The position numbers and the translations under genes were made by a program. A stretch of 8,311 bases of DNA from assembly GCA_020718315.1 (NCBI GenBank), contig DYSK01000095.1:1-8311 (forward strand). Reading direction: 5' to 3'. The notes under the pieces are model-generated. The model searched no databases and was not told the DNA's origin. It worked only from the letters and a program-made list of their open reading frames with translations. Shown here in pieces: positions 1 to 6,625 of the stretch. How positions within the stretch are numbered: the first letter of the stretch is position 1; every line of letters starts with the position of its first letter. Source of the stretch: Draconibacterium orientale. Its GTDB lineage: Bacteria > Bacteroidota > Bacteroidia > Bacteroidales > UBA12170.

Positions 1-1173
1 TGCTTGAGAATTTGAAATAGCCAATGTTTTATTTTCCTGAAAAGGTTCGGCTATTGAAGATTGAAAAAAAGGAAAAATGTACCATTTTTTTTCTATCCGG
101 CCATATTTTTGAATACTCCAAAACGCTTCATCATTCAAGCGAGAAATTGGTCCTTGGCGTCTATTATTGTGCTCCACCAATTGTTTTGCAAAATGTTCTT
201 CAACCGCATACACACCTCTGCTTTCTCCATTGATATATACGGGAATAAATTCGTATTGAGTGGTAAGTAGGTCGTTAAAAGCAAAAAGTTCATGGGCTAC
301 ATATTCATCCAAAAACGATCTAGTTGCCGGATTTTGAATCGAAAAAACACTCCATTGATGATAAACTTTAGATTTACGCATTTTGATGCGAAACGACCAT
401 TTATTTCCTACCAGATGATCTAGCCAATCGCCTTTTAAACGAGCCGAAATAGGCAATACATCTTGTTCGTCAGATAAAATCCCTTCCGCCCAATCGCTTT
501 CGGCTTGTTCCAGAATACCATTTTCAAAAGCTCTGTTTCGCGAACTATCCAATATTCTCCAATTATCCTCGTCGAAATACAAATGCAACTTTTTCTGATT
601 TGCATAATTGGGATATGTTTTGGCCGGGATTTCTTGAATATGCATATCGTCGAACCAAGCACTGTCCGAATCTATTCGCCAAGCATATATTTTAATGAAC
701 TTCACGGCAGGCGGCACATCAAATTCTATTTCCAGGAGTTCCCAACCGTTCTTGTCTTTTTCGATGGCTGTTTTTTGTGCGATATACAAAAGGTATAGTT
801 TATCGGCAGCAACCACCAATGCAGATTTTCCACTCGGGTCGTATCTCCAAACATGTATTCTAAATCGTTCATTTTCTTTCAAGTGACGCAATTCATAAGT
901 CAAAGCATAAGGCTGTTTGGCATTAATGTTTACTGATTTTTTACCGCTCTTTGCTCTAATTTCAGACAAATCACCTCCCAAACTAAAAAGAACAGTATCT
1001 TCTGCTTGCTTTCCCAGAAGATAAAATCCACTTTGGTCTTTTGTTTCTGCGTCGCAAAAAATATTTACTTTTTCTTTTACTTCTACTTCAGTTTTCTTAT
1101 CAGTACATGAACCAACAAGAAAAACAAACAAGAACAAAAGCCAGAGAAATGGGTTTGATTTCCGGTTTTTCAT
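1..1173 (-). CDS. CotH-like kinase family lipoprotein with N-terminal sugar-binding-like domain (C-terminus outside window)
   Basis: The frame is open for 391 codons from an ATG at 1173 to the left edge, so the C-terminus is missing. A signal peptide (basic start, hydrophobic residues 8-20) ends in a lipobox-like VGSC with Cys23, so an exported lipoprotein is expected. Residues about 35-185 look like a jelly-roll, galactose-binding-like domain and end in the typical AWFDD motif (172-176). From about 195 on the protein resembles the CotH family: RLKGDW at 245-250, then VYINGESRGVYAVEEHF at 312-328, matching the CotH pattern of a short Asn-Gly turn followed by GVY and an acidic pair. CotH of Bacillus is an atypical protein kinase that phosphorylates spore coat proteins. 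The catalytic aspartates are expected beyond the edge, so activity cannot be judged. Its ATG overlaps the stop of the VTC gene (ATGA), which indicates translational coupling. The kinase role and substrate are inferred. Confidence 0.83.
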   Translation of the reverse strand, partial: MKNRKSNPFLWLLFLFVFLVGSCTDKKTEVEVKEKVNIFCDAETKDQSGFYLLGKQAEDTVLFSLGGDLSEIRAKSGKKSVNINAKQPYALTYELRHLKENERFRIHVWRYDPSGKSALVVAADKLYLLYIAQKTAIEKDKNGWELLEIEFDVPPAVKFIKIYAWRIDSDSAWFDDMHIQEIPAKTYPNYANQKKLHLYFDEDNWRILDSSRNRAFENGILEQAESDWAEGILSDEQDVLPISARLKGDWLDHLVGNKWSFRIKMRKSKVYHQWSVFSIQNPATRSFLDEYVAHELFAFNDLLTTQYEFIPVYINGESRGVYAVEEHFAKQLVEHNNRRQGPISRLNDEAFWSIQKYGRIEKKWYIFPFFQSSIAEPFQENKTLAISNSQA

Positions 1174-1877
1174 CTTTGCAGTCCTCTTAAATACAATTTC
1201 TCCATTCCTGCCACATACTTAGAAAATTTTGATAACCGTATAGGTAAATGCATAGTAATACGATTTGCTTCTGAGCTGTATTCTTGGTTGTATTTCAACT
1301 CAAGTATCACTTTATTAAAATCGGCCATTTTGTGCAAAAACAGATTGTGATTTTGCATAAACGGAAAGTAATCCAACTGGCTATCAACAGTAAAACGAAA
1401 ATGATGATTGAATGAACGATAATAGCTACGGCAATATGAATTAACCAGTTGAGGCTGCAATCCTTTCATTTGTTCTTGAATGTTTTCTGGCAAATCAGCA
1501 TTATGTATTAACTGCCTGATATTTTGCGCATTAAAACCGCTTTTTAAAATGAATTCGGGCAAAAGAAATGATTTTTTAATTCCCAATTCACCTTCTTTGA
1601 TTTTAAGTTCCAAAATGGGTTCCCGAATCCATCCGAAAGCACCTCCATACCAACGTATTCTTACTTTCATTCGCTGCGAATTTCCTTCAAAATTATTGAA
1701 ATAATAATCGAAATCCGGTTTATCGAAATAGATGTTATTGACAAATCTTTTGCGAAATATTTCGTGAAAATTGGCCGGATGATTTTTTACCAGCATTTCA
1801 ACATAAGTGTTTTGTTTGTTTTCAAAAACAAATTTACGCTCAAAGCGATAATGCATATCTTCACTTTCTTCGGACAT
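1170..1877 (-). CDS. VTC domain (polyphosphate polymerase-like, triphosphate tunnel fold) protein
   Basis: This 235-residue protein is essentially one VTC/TTM domain, without the SPX or membrane domains of yeast Vtc4. Yeast Vtc4 builds polyphosphate from ATP inside a basic tunnel. The tunnel-type residues are present on successive strands: RFERK (11-15), RMKVRIR (69-75), ELKIK (90-94), Arg150 and Arg154, Arg161 with Asp165, the acidic-basic pair Glu193/Lys195 in LELKY, and Lys217/Lys220 in KFSKY. This completeness argues for an active metal-dependent enzyme using a nucleotide or polyphosphate. There is no signal peptide or membrane segment, so it should be cytoplasmic. The ATG directly follows the TAA of the DUF4956 gene, and its TGA overlaps the CotH ATG. 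Polyphosphate synthesis is inferred from the family; bacterial members are poorly characterised, and another triphosphate substrate is possible. Confidence 0.88.
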   Translation of the reverse strand: MSEESEDMHYRFERKFVFENKQNTYVEMLVKNHPANFHEIFRKRFVNNIYFDKPDFDYYFNNFEGNSQRMKVRIRWYGGAFGWIREPILELKIKEGELGIKKSFLLPEFILKSGFNAQNIRQLIHNADLPENIQEQMKGLQPQLVNSYCRSYYRSFNHHFRFTVDSQLDYFPFMQNHNLFLHKMADFNKVILELKYNQEYSSEANRITMHLPIRLSKFSKYVAGMEKLYLRGLQR

Positions 1878-2558
1878 TTATAATTCTTGGTCGAGAATAC
1901 TTAAATGGAACTCCCATGGAAAAGTTTTCAGCGCTTGCTGAAATTCCTGAATCTTTGCTGTATTTTTTAAATCTACAAGATAAGCCAATTCTACCAAATT
2001 TTTGTTTGTGTCGTAGCGTTTTAATCGATAATGTCCGAAATGACTCTCAACCAAAGTATTCAAATAATCAAGTTTAAAATCTGTAGCTGTTTCGGATGTT
2101 AGGCTAAGGTAAAGATTTTGGGTTATTTCTTTTCTCGAGAAAAGAAATCGCCCCCATAAGATAAGCATCAATATCCCAAAAGCAACCACCACAATCAATG
2201 TTTGATTTGCGCCCAATCCCAATCCTAAAGCAATGGAAATAAACAAATAAGCCAATTCTTCGGGTTCTTTGATTGCTGCTCTAAAACGAACGATCGACAA
2301 AGCACCTACCAAACCCAAAGAAAGTGCTAAACTCGATTTTACAATCGTAATAATGAGCATAGTGGTAAACGCCAACATCAAGAAATTAGCTGCAAACCCT
2401 TTCCTATTTGACAAGCTTCTTCCACATTTGCTATATGTATATTCTAAAATGAGTGAAAGAATTATTATTACCAGCGAATTCAATAGGAAATCGTACACAG
2501 AAATATTTACACTTTCGGTGACCAAAAACTTTTGAAACAAATTCCATTTATCTTCCAT
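1878..2558 (-). CDS. DUF4956 family multi-spanning membrane protein
   Basis: The 226-residue product has hydrophobic segments at about 23-41, 56-75, 77-90, 101-117 and 119-139, followed by a soluble tail of about 85 residues. The family signature is clear: GLVGALSIVRFR (82-93), then a KEPEELAY stretch (97-104) and a Gly-rich helix, LGLGLGA (111-117). The tail (about 147-226) looks like a small alpha/beta, ACT-like domain, but this is only a pattern judgement. Function is unknown. DUF4956 genes are, as I recall, often found beside VTC-domain genes, as here, which suggests that the two proteins form one membrane complex; a channel or anchor for the VTC product is a reasonable guess. The gene starts 36 bases after the PBP1A stop. 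A promoter candidate lies 84-114 bases upstream, within the PBP1A gene. Confidence 0.87.
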   Translation of the reverse strand: MEDKWNLFQKFLVTESVNISVYDFLLNSLVIIILSLILEYTYSKCGRSLSNRKGFAANFLMLAFTTMLIITIVKSSLALSLGLVGALSIVRFRAAIKEPEELAYLFISIALGLGLGANQTLIVVVAFGILMLILWGRFLFSRKEITQNLYLSLTSETATDFKLDYLNTLVESHFGHYRLKRYDTNKNLVELAYLVDLKNTAKIQEFQQALKTFPWEFHLSILDQEL

Positions 2559-2594
2559 AATTGTTCTGTTTAAGTAGAATTAGCCCTGTGAAGG

Positions 2595-4868
2595 CTAAAA
2601 ATCGTCGTCGGTTTGAAAAATCTTTTTTCGTTTTTTCGTTTCAAATTTAGCGCAATCTATTTCGACCGACAATGGTTTTGCCGGTGCTTCAAAATCGCCC
2701 ATATACAAATCAATTTTCCGATCGGCATACACTTGTTTCATATACAAAGCCCAAATAGGCAGAGCCATATTTGCTCCTTGGCCTTCGGTGATGGTACGGA
2801 AATGAACCGATCGATCTTCTGCGCCTACCCAAACTCCACTTACTAATTTTGGTGTGATGCCCATAAACCAACCATCGGATTGATTTTGAGTAGTTCCTGT
2901 TTTTCCCGCTATGGGATTGTTCAATTGATATTTCGATCTCAATCGAATTCCTGTTCCACTTTCCACTACGCCTTTCATCAACGAAAGCATCAGATAGGCG
3001 GTTTCTTCGCTCATGGCCTCATTTGATTCCGGACTAAACCGTTCCAAAACATTGCCATTTTTATCCTCAATTCGTGTAATAAAAATAGGTTTTAGATGAA
3101 CTCCTTTGTTGGCAAAAGTAGCCATAGCACCTACCATTTCATACAACGAAATTTCGGGAGTTCCAAGAGCAATGGCGTGAACCAGCGGAATATCGCCGGT
3201 AATTCCCAGATTTCGAGCCATTTTAACTACTGCTTCGGGATTGTATTTATCAATTAACTGTGCCGACACCCAATTTATTGAGTTTGCCAACGCCCATTTC
3301 AATGTAACTTCTTGTCCTTCAAAATCTTTGTTCGAATTTTTGGGTTCCCAAAATGTTCCGTCGGCAAGGCGAATAATAGGTTGAATGTTCGGGATTTTAC
3401 TGCAAGGCGACAAGTTTCCTTCTTGCATGGCCAGCGAGTAAACAATTGGCTTGAAAGTAGAACCAACCTGACGTTTGGCTTGTGTTACGTGATCGTATTT
3501 AAAATAGCGATAATCTATTCCTCCAACATAAGCTTTTACATGTCCGGATTGTGGTTGTACAGACATCAGCCCAACTTGTAGAATAGATTTAAAATATTTA
3601 ATGCTATCCATAGGCGTCATGATGGTGTCTAAATCTCCTTTCCACGAAAAAACGGTCATGTTTATTGGAGTATTAAAAGCCAAATCAATGGAATCGGCAG
3701 AATAACCGGCCTTTTTCATCAATCGATAACGCTCCGATCGTTTCTTGGCTGTTTCCATAATTTTTTCCACTTCTTCTTTTACATTGTTTTCAAATACAAA
3801 AGGAGCATTTCTGTATCCTTTCCAATGTTTATAAAAGGCGGGTTGCAAATCTTTTCCCAAATGTTCGCGCACTGCATTTTCGGCATACATCTGCATACTG
3901 TAATTCACCGTTGTATAAATACGCAATCCGTCGCGATACAAATTGTAAGGCGTTCCATCCGGTTTATGATGATTGTTTGCCCAATCGGTGAGCCAGCCTC
4001 TTAGATATTCACGAAAATAATTGGCTAAACCGTCGGTATGACTTTGTTTGTTTACATTCAAAGCCAAAGGTTGAGCAATGGCTTCATTGTAGGTTGCTTT
4101 ATCGATAAAATCATAACGAAGCATTTGTCCCAGAACTACATTGCGGCGTTCGGTCACCAATTCCGGCCGCCGAAATGGATTGTATAGAGCCGAATTTTGA
4201 AGCATTCCAACCAAGGTGGCCGATTGTGTTAGACTCAAAGAATCGGGTGTTGTGCCAAAATAAACGCGCGCAGCGGTACGAATTCCGTCGGCATTGTTGA
4301 TAAAATCGTACTTATTCAGATACATCGCGATTATTTCTTCTTTGGAAAAGCTTTTTTCCAATTTGATCGAGATCACCCATTCGTTTAGTTTTTGTCGCAC
4401 CCTGTCAAAACGAGTACCGGGTTCTTCGGTAAACAATTGTTTGGACAATTGCTGCGTAATTGTAGACCCGCCGCCTTTGTTGGAACCGGTGAGTACGCCA
4501 ACAAAAACGCGAACCAAAGCTTTGAAATCGATTCCGGAATGTTTATAAAAGCGGATGTCTTCGGTAGCCAATAAGGCGTTCACCAAATTGGGCGACAAAT
4601 CGCGAAAATCCACATCAGAACGATTTTCGATAAAATAAGAACCGAGCAATTGACCATCGTCGGCATAAATAAGCGAAGCTTGGGAAGAAGTGGGATTTTC
4701 CAACTCTTCGAAACTAGGCATATTGCCCAAAAATCCATTCGATATAAAGACAAACAAAATGATAATCAGAACAATGCTCGCCAAGAATGTCCAATATAAA
4801 CGCTTTATCCAATGAGTCTCATTTTCTTTATCGCCTTGCATTTTCGAACTATTTTTTTGTCTAATCAT
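2595..4868 (-). CDS. mrcA: Bifunctional penicillin-binding protein 1A (peptidoglycan transglycosylase/transpeptidase)
   Basis: The product polymerises lipid II into glycan strands and cross-links peptide stems at the outer face of the inner membrane. With the ATG at 4868 it has 757 residues, usual for class A PBPs. A TTG at 4874 would add two residues but is less likely as the start. There is a short cytoplasmic tail and one membrane helix at about 24-46. The GT51 domain (about 60-235) has catalytic Glu103 in TEDIRFYKHSG, GGGSTITQQL at 132-141, KLNE with Glu163, and a YLN motif. The transpeptidase domain (about 434-705) has STFK with nucleophile Ser470 and Lys473, SIN at 530-532 and KTG at 656-658. 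All active-site motifs are intact. Residues about 340-430 form an extra inter-domain stretch common in Bacteroidota versions. It lies 16 bases downstream of gldH, so the two are probably co-transcribed. Confidence 0.96.
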   Translation of the reverse strand: MIRQKNSSKMQGDKENETHWIKRLYWTFLASIVLIIILFVFISNGFLGNMPSFEELENPTSSQASLIYADDGQLLGSYFIENRSDVDFRDLSPNLVNALLATEDIRFYKHSGIDFKALVRVFVGVLTGSNKGGGSTITQQLSKQLFTEEPGTRFDRVRQKLNEWVISIKLEKSFSKEEIIAMYLNKYDFINNADGIRTAARVYFGTTPDSLSLTQSATLVGMLQNSALYNPFRRPELVTERRNVVLGQMLRYDFIDKATYNEAIAQPLALNVNKQSHTDGLANYFREYLRGWLTDWANNHHKPDGTPYNLYRDGLRIYTTVNYSMQMYAENAVREHLGKDLQPAFYKHWKGYRNAPFVFENNVKEEVEKIMETAKKRSERYRLMKKAGYSADSIDLAFNTPINMTVFSWKGDLDTIMTPMDSIKYFKSILQVGLMSVQPQSGHVKAYVGGIDYRYFKYDHVTQAKRQVGSTFKPIVYSLAMQEGNLSPCSKIPNIQPIIRLADGTFWEPKNSNKDFEGQEVTLKWALANSINWVSAQLIDKYNPEAVVKMARNLGITGDIPLVHAIALGTPEISLYEMVGAMATFANKGVHLKPIFITRIEDKNGNVLERFSPESNEAMSEETAYLMLSLMKGVVESGTGIRLRSKYQLNNPIAGKTGTTQNQSDGWFMGITPKLVSGVWVGAEDRSVHFRTITEGQGANMALPIWALYMKQVYADRKIDLYMGDFEAPAKPLSVEIDCAKFETKKRKKIFQTDDDF
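2642..2672 (-). promoter_or_regulatory. Candidate Bacteroidota promoter for the DUF4956-VTC-CotH group
   Basis: On the minus strand the sequence reads TTG (2672-2670), a 20-base spacer, then TAAATTTG (2649-2642). This fits the Bacteroidota primary sigma pattern TTG-N17-23-TAnnTTTG. Initiation near 2636 would give a leader of about 78 bases before the DUF4956 ATG. It lies inside the PBP1A coding region, so the match could be chance in AT-rich DNA, but both elements at correct spacing is uncommon. Confidence 0.45.
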
Positions 4869-4884
4869 ATTCAAATTTAATCAT

Positions 4885-5382
4885 TTATTTAGCAATTTCG
4901 ATGCGAATACCTACATCGGTGATTCCATTTAAGCTGTCGGGTCTCATTCCATGTTTTAGAACAAAATGATAGTTTCCCGAGCGAAGAAATCTCATGTTTT
5001 TACGGATTAGGAACCGATTGTCGCGAAATTCTCCACTGCCATTTCCCAACCATTTCCCTTGATAATCGGCTAGTTGACACTCTACAGTATCGCGGGCAGC
5101 TTTTCCATCCGGCAAATCGGTTTGAATAAAGAAATACAAATTAGCAAATTCATAATCGATTGTATTTCTCACGTTGATATAAAAATTGTAGTATTTTAAA
5201 GTATCGGCAATTTTCACATCAAAGGTTTTTCCATCGCTATAAATCCAGGTGGGATCCACTGTTGAGCTTTGCTCATAAAAACGATTGCGATCGCACGAAC
5301 TTAGGCCAAATCCCAAAAGTAGGATAAAAACAAAAGAGTGCCTAAGCCGAATTATTGTTGTTTGAAAAACGCTTTGCATCAT
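4885..5382 (-). CDS. gldH: Gliding motility lipoprotein GldH
   Basis: GldH is a lipoprotein required for gliding in Flavobacterium johnsoniae; its exact role beside the GldKLMN/type IX secretion machinery is not settled. From the ATG at 5382 the protein has 165 residues, the usual family size. The signal peptide (about 10-29) ends in a lipobox-like LSSC with Cys30. The mature part shows the family pattern: an early Trp (PTWIYSDG), YYNFYINVRN, a YEFANLYFF strand, a DTVECQLAD segment with GKWLGNGSG, and a C-terminal GMRPDSLNGITDVGIRI. A TTG at 5388 would add two residues, and a second ATG lies at 5379; the first ATG is preferred. It starts 10 bases after the ricT stop and ends 16 bases before the PBP1A start, within one likely operon. 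Presence of gldH alone does not prove gliding, since related non-gliding bacteria also keep gld homologues. Confidence 0.93.
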   Translation of the reverse strand: MMQSVFQTTIIRLRHSFVFILLLGFGLSSCDRNRFYEQSSTVDPTWIYSDGKTFDVKIADTLKYYNFYINVRNTIDYEFANLYFFIQTDLPDGKAARDTVECQLADYQGKWLGNGSGEFRDNRFLIRKNMRFLRSGNYHFVLKHGMRPDSLNGITDVGIRIEIAK

Positions 5383-5392
5383 GTACAATTTT

Positions 5393-6496
5393 CTAGTCGA
5401 ATCGATTTAAATCACCTTCTTCAATTCCGTTGCCGCTTATTTTTTTCTTTTCAGGAGATTTGATCATAAAACTTTCTAAATCGTCCGGTTTTTTTCCTTC
5501 TTTATTTCGGCCAATAATGTATCTGACTTTACTAACTGGCAGAGCAATAAAATTTGAAGGATCATTCGTATAAGTAAACCAATAGATTCCCTGAAACACA
5601 TCCATTTTTTGATAGACGGCATCCCCCTTTTTTGTTTGCAAAATAGTGGATGTATTCGGAAAATCTGTTTGTGCATCCACATATGAATCGTATTCAAAAT
5701 TCAAACAGCATTTCAACTTGCCACATTGTCCGGCCAATTTTTGAGGATTCAAAGACAATTGTTGTGTACGTGCTACATGGGTTGTAACAGATGTAAAATT
5801 TGTGAGCCAAGTAGAACAACACAATTCTCTGCCGCAAGATCCAATTCCTCCTACACGAGCCGCTTCTTGCCGAACGCCAATTTGTTTCATCTCGATACGA
5901 ACATGGAAGGTTTCGGCCAAAACCCGAATGAGTTGCCGAAAATCTACTCGGTCTTCGGCCGTATAGTAAAATACAGCTTTTGTATCATCGCCCTGAAATT
6001 CGACGTCGTTCACTTTCATATTCAGCCCAAGGTTATCGACCAATTGACGTGTTTTGATTACCGTCTTGTCTTCCCGTTCGGCAGCCTTTATCCACTTTTC
6101 TATGTCGCCTACTCGCGCATGCCGATATACTCTTTTACAGTTTTCCGGATCAAACTCTATCCTTTTCTTTTTCATTTGCAAACGGGCCGATTCGCCCGTA
6201 AGCGAAACTATTCCAATGTCGTGACCTGGCGAAGCTTCCACTGCAACAATATCGCCTTTGCTCAGGGTCAACTCGCTAGCTACACCGAAAAACTCTTTGT
6301 GGCTATTCTTAAACCGAACCTCCACTATATTCAAAACCACCTGAAGTCCATAGGTATTATTTGGCATCAACCAGTCTTGTGCATCAAGTTTTGCACATGA
6401 ATAATTATTTAAACTTTTTCCCTTCTCTATGATTGTTCGAGATGAACAACAGCCTCTTGAAAGCAGGCTATTTTCATTCGTTTGACTATTTTCCAT
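5393..6496 (-). CDS. ricT: PSP1 domain protein RicT (YaaT), Fe-S regulatory subunit
   Basis: The 367-residue protein has the PSP1 core from about residue 50 to 330. In Bacillus subtilis RicT joins RicA and RicF in a complex that binds [4Fe-4S] clusters and helps RNase Y mature mRNAs; what it does in Bacteroidota, which lack obvious RicA/RicF, is not clear to me. Here the cysteine signature is intact: CGRELCC (Cys221, 226, 227) and CGKLKCC (Cys258, 263, 264). The N-terminus carries more cysteines (Cys16, Cys17 and Cys34) before a KLDAQDWL stretch that is typical of Bacteroidota members. The last 35 residues are Lys/Glu-rich and probably disordered. The start is the ATG at 6496, about 75 bases below a good promoter match. 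It appears to be the first gene of the ricT-gldH-PBP1A operon. Confidence 0.93.
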   Translation of the reverse strand: MENSQTNENSLLSRGCCSSRTIIEKGKSLNNYSCAKLDAQDWLMPNNTYGLQVVLNIVEVRFKNSHKEFFGVASELTLSKGDIVAVEASPGHDIGIVSLTGESARLQMKKKRIEFDPENCKRVYRHARVGDIEKWIKAAEREDKTVIKTRQLVDNLGLNMKVNDVEFQGDDTKAVFYYTAEDRVDFRQLIRVLAETFHVRIEMKQIGVRQEAARVGGIGSCGRELCCSTWLTNFTSVTTHVARTQQLSLNPQKLAGQCGKLKCCLNFEYDSYVDAQTDFPNTSTILQTKKGDAVYQKMDVFQGIYWFTYTNDPSNFIALPVSKVRYIIGRNKEGKKPDDLESFMIKSPEKKKISGNGIEEGDLNRFD

Positions 6497-6577
6497 TGAA
6501 TATATATATTAATCACTGCTCCAGATTCATCTATTTAAATAAAAAATATTTTCATCCAAAGCAGCTAAGTGAACAGA

Positions 6578-6605
6578 CAAAAGTAAGCAAATATTTTCGT
6601 TTCAA
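6578..6605 (-). promoter_or_regulatory. Candidate promoter of the ricT-gldH-PBP1A operon
   Basis: On the minus strand TTG (6605-6603) is followed by 17 bases and TACTTTTG (6585-6578), fitting the Bacteroidota pattern TTG-N17-23-TAnnTTTG. Transcription from about 6572 would leave an AT-rich leader of roughly 75 bases before ricT. The match sits in the 129-base gap between holB and ricT, just where a promoter is expected. The rest of the gap holds no ORF and no hairpin with a T-run, so holB read-through into ricT cannot be excluded. Confidence 0.6.
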
Positions 6606-6625
6606 GGGAGCGTGATGGAAATTTA

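Noticed and set aside
505..798. Plus-strand open frame of 97 codons in the first kilobase
   Set aside because: It is a shadow of the CotH-like gene, which is open across all 391 codons on the minus strand with a signal peptide and family motifs.
2580..2598. Inverted repeat TTAGCC/GGCTAA between PBP1A and the DUF4956 gene, possible terminator
   Set aside because: The stem is only six pairs with a seven-base loop and there is no T-run after it on the minus strand, so it does not look like an intrinsic terminator.
3580..3850. Unusual insert between transglycosylase and transpeptidase domains of PBP1A
   Set aside because: Similar charged inter-domain stretches are common in Bacteroidota PBP1A proteins, so it is not a fusion or a novelty.
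4872..4879. TAAATTTG on the minus strand just before the PBP1A ATG
   Set aside because: Transcription would begin on top of the ATG, and the nearest upstream TTG is only 13 bases away; the gene is better explained as part of the gldH transcript.
5726..6400. Long plus-strand open frame of 224 codons inside ricT
   Set aside because: It lies wholly opposite ricT, whose cysteine motifs and family match are clear, and its translation shows no recognisable domain.
6499..6510. Short AT dinucleotide run before ricT
   Set aside because: It is too short and ordinary for AT-rich DNA to be called a repeat feature.
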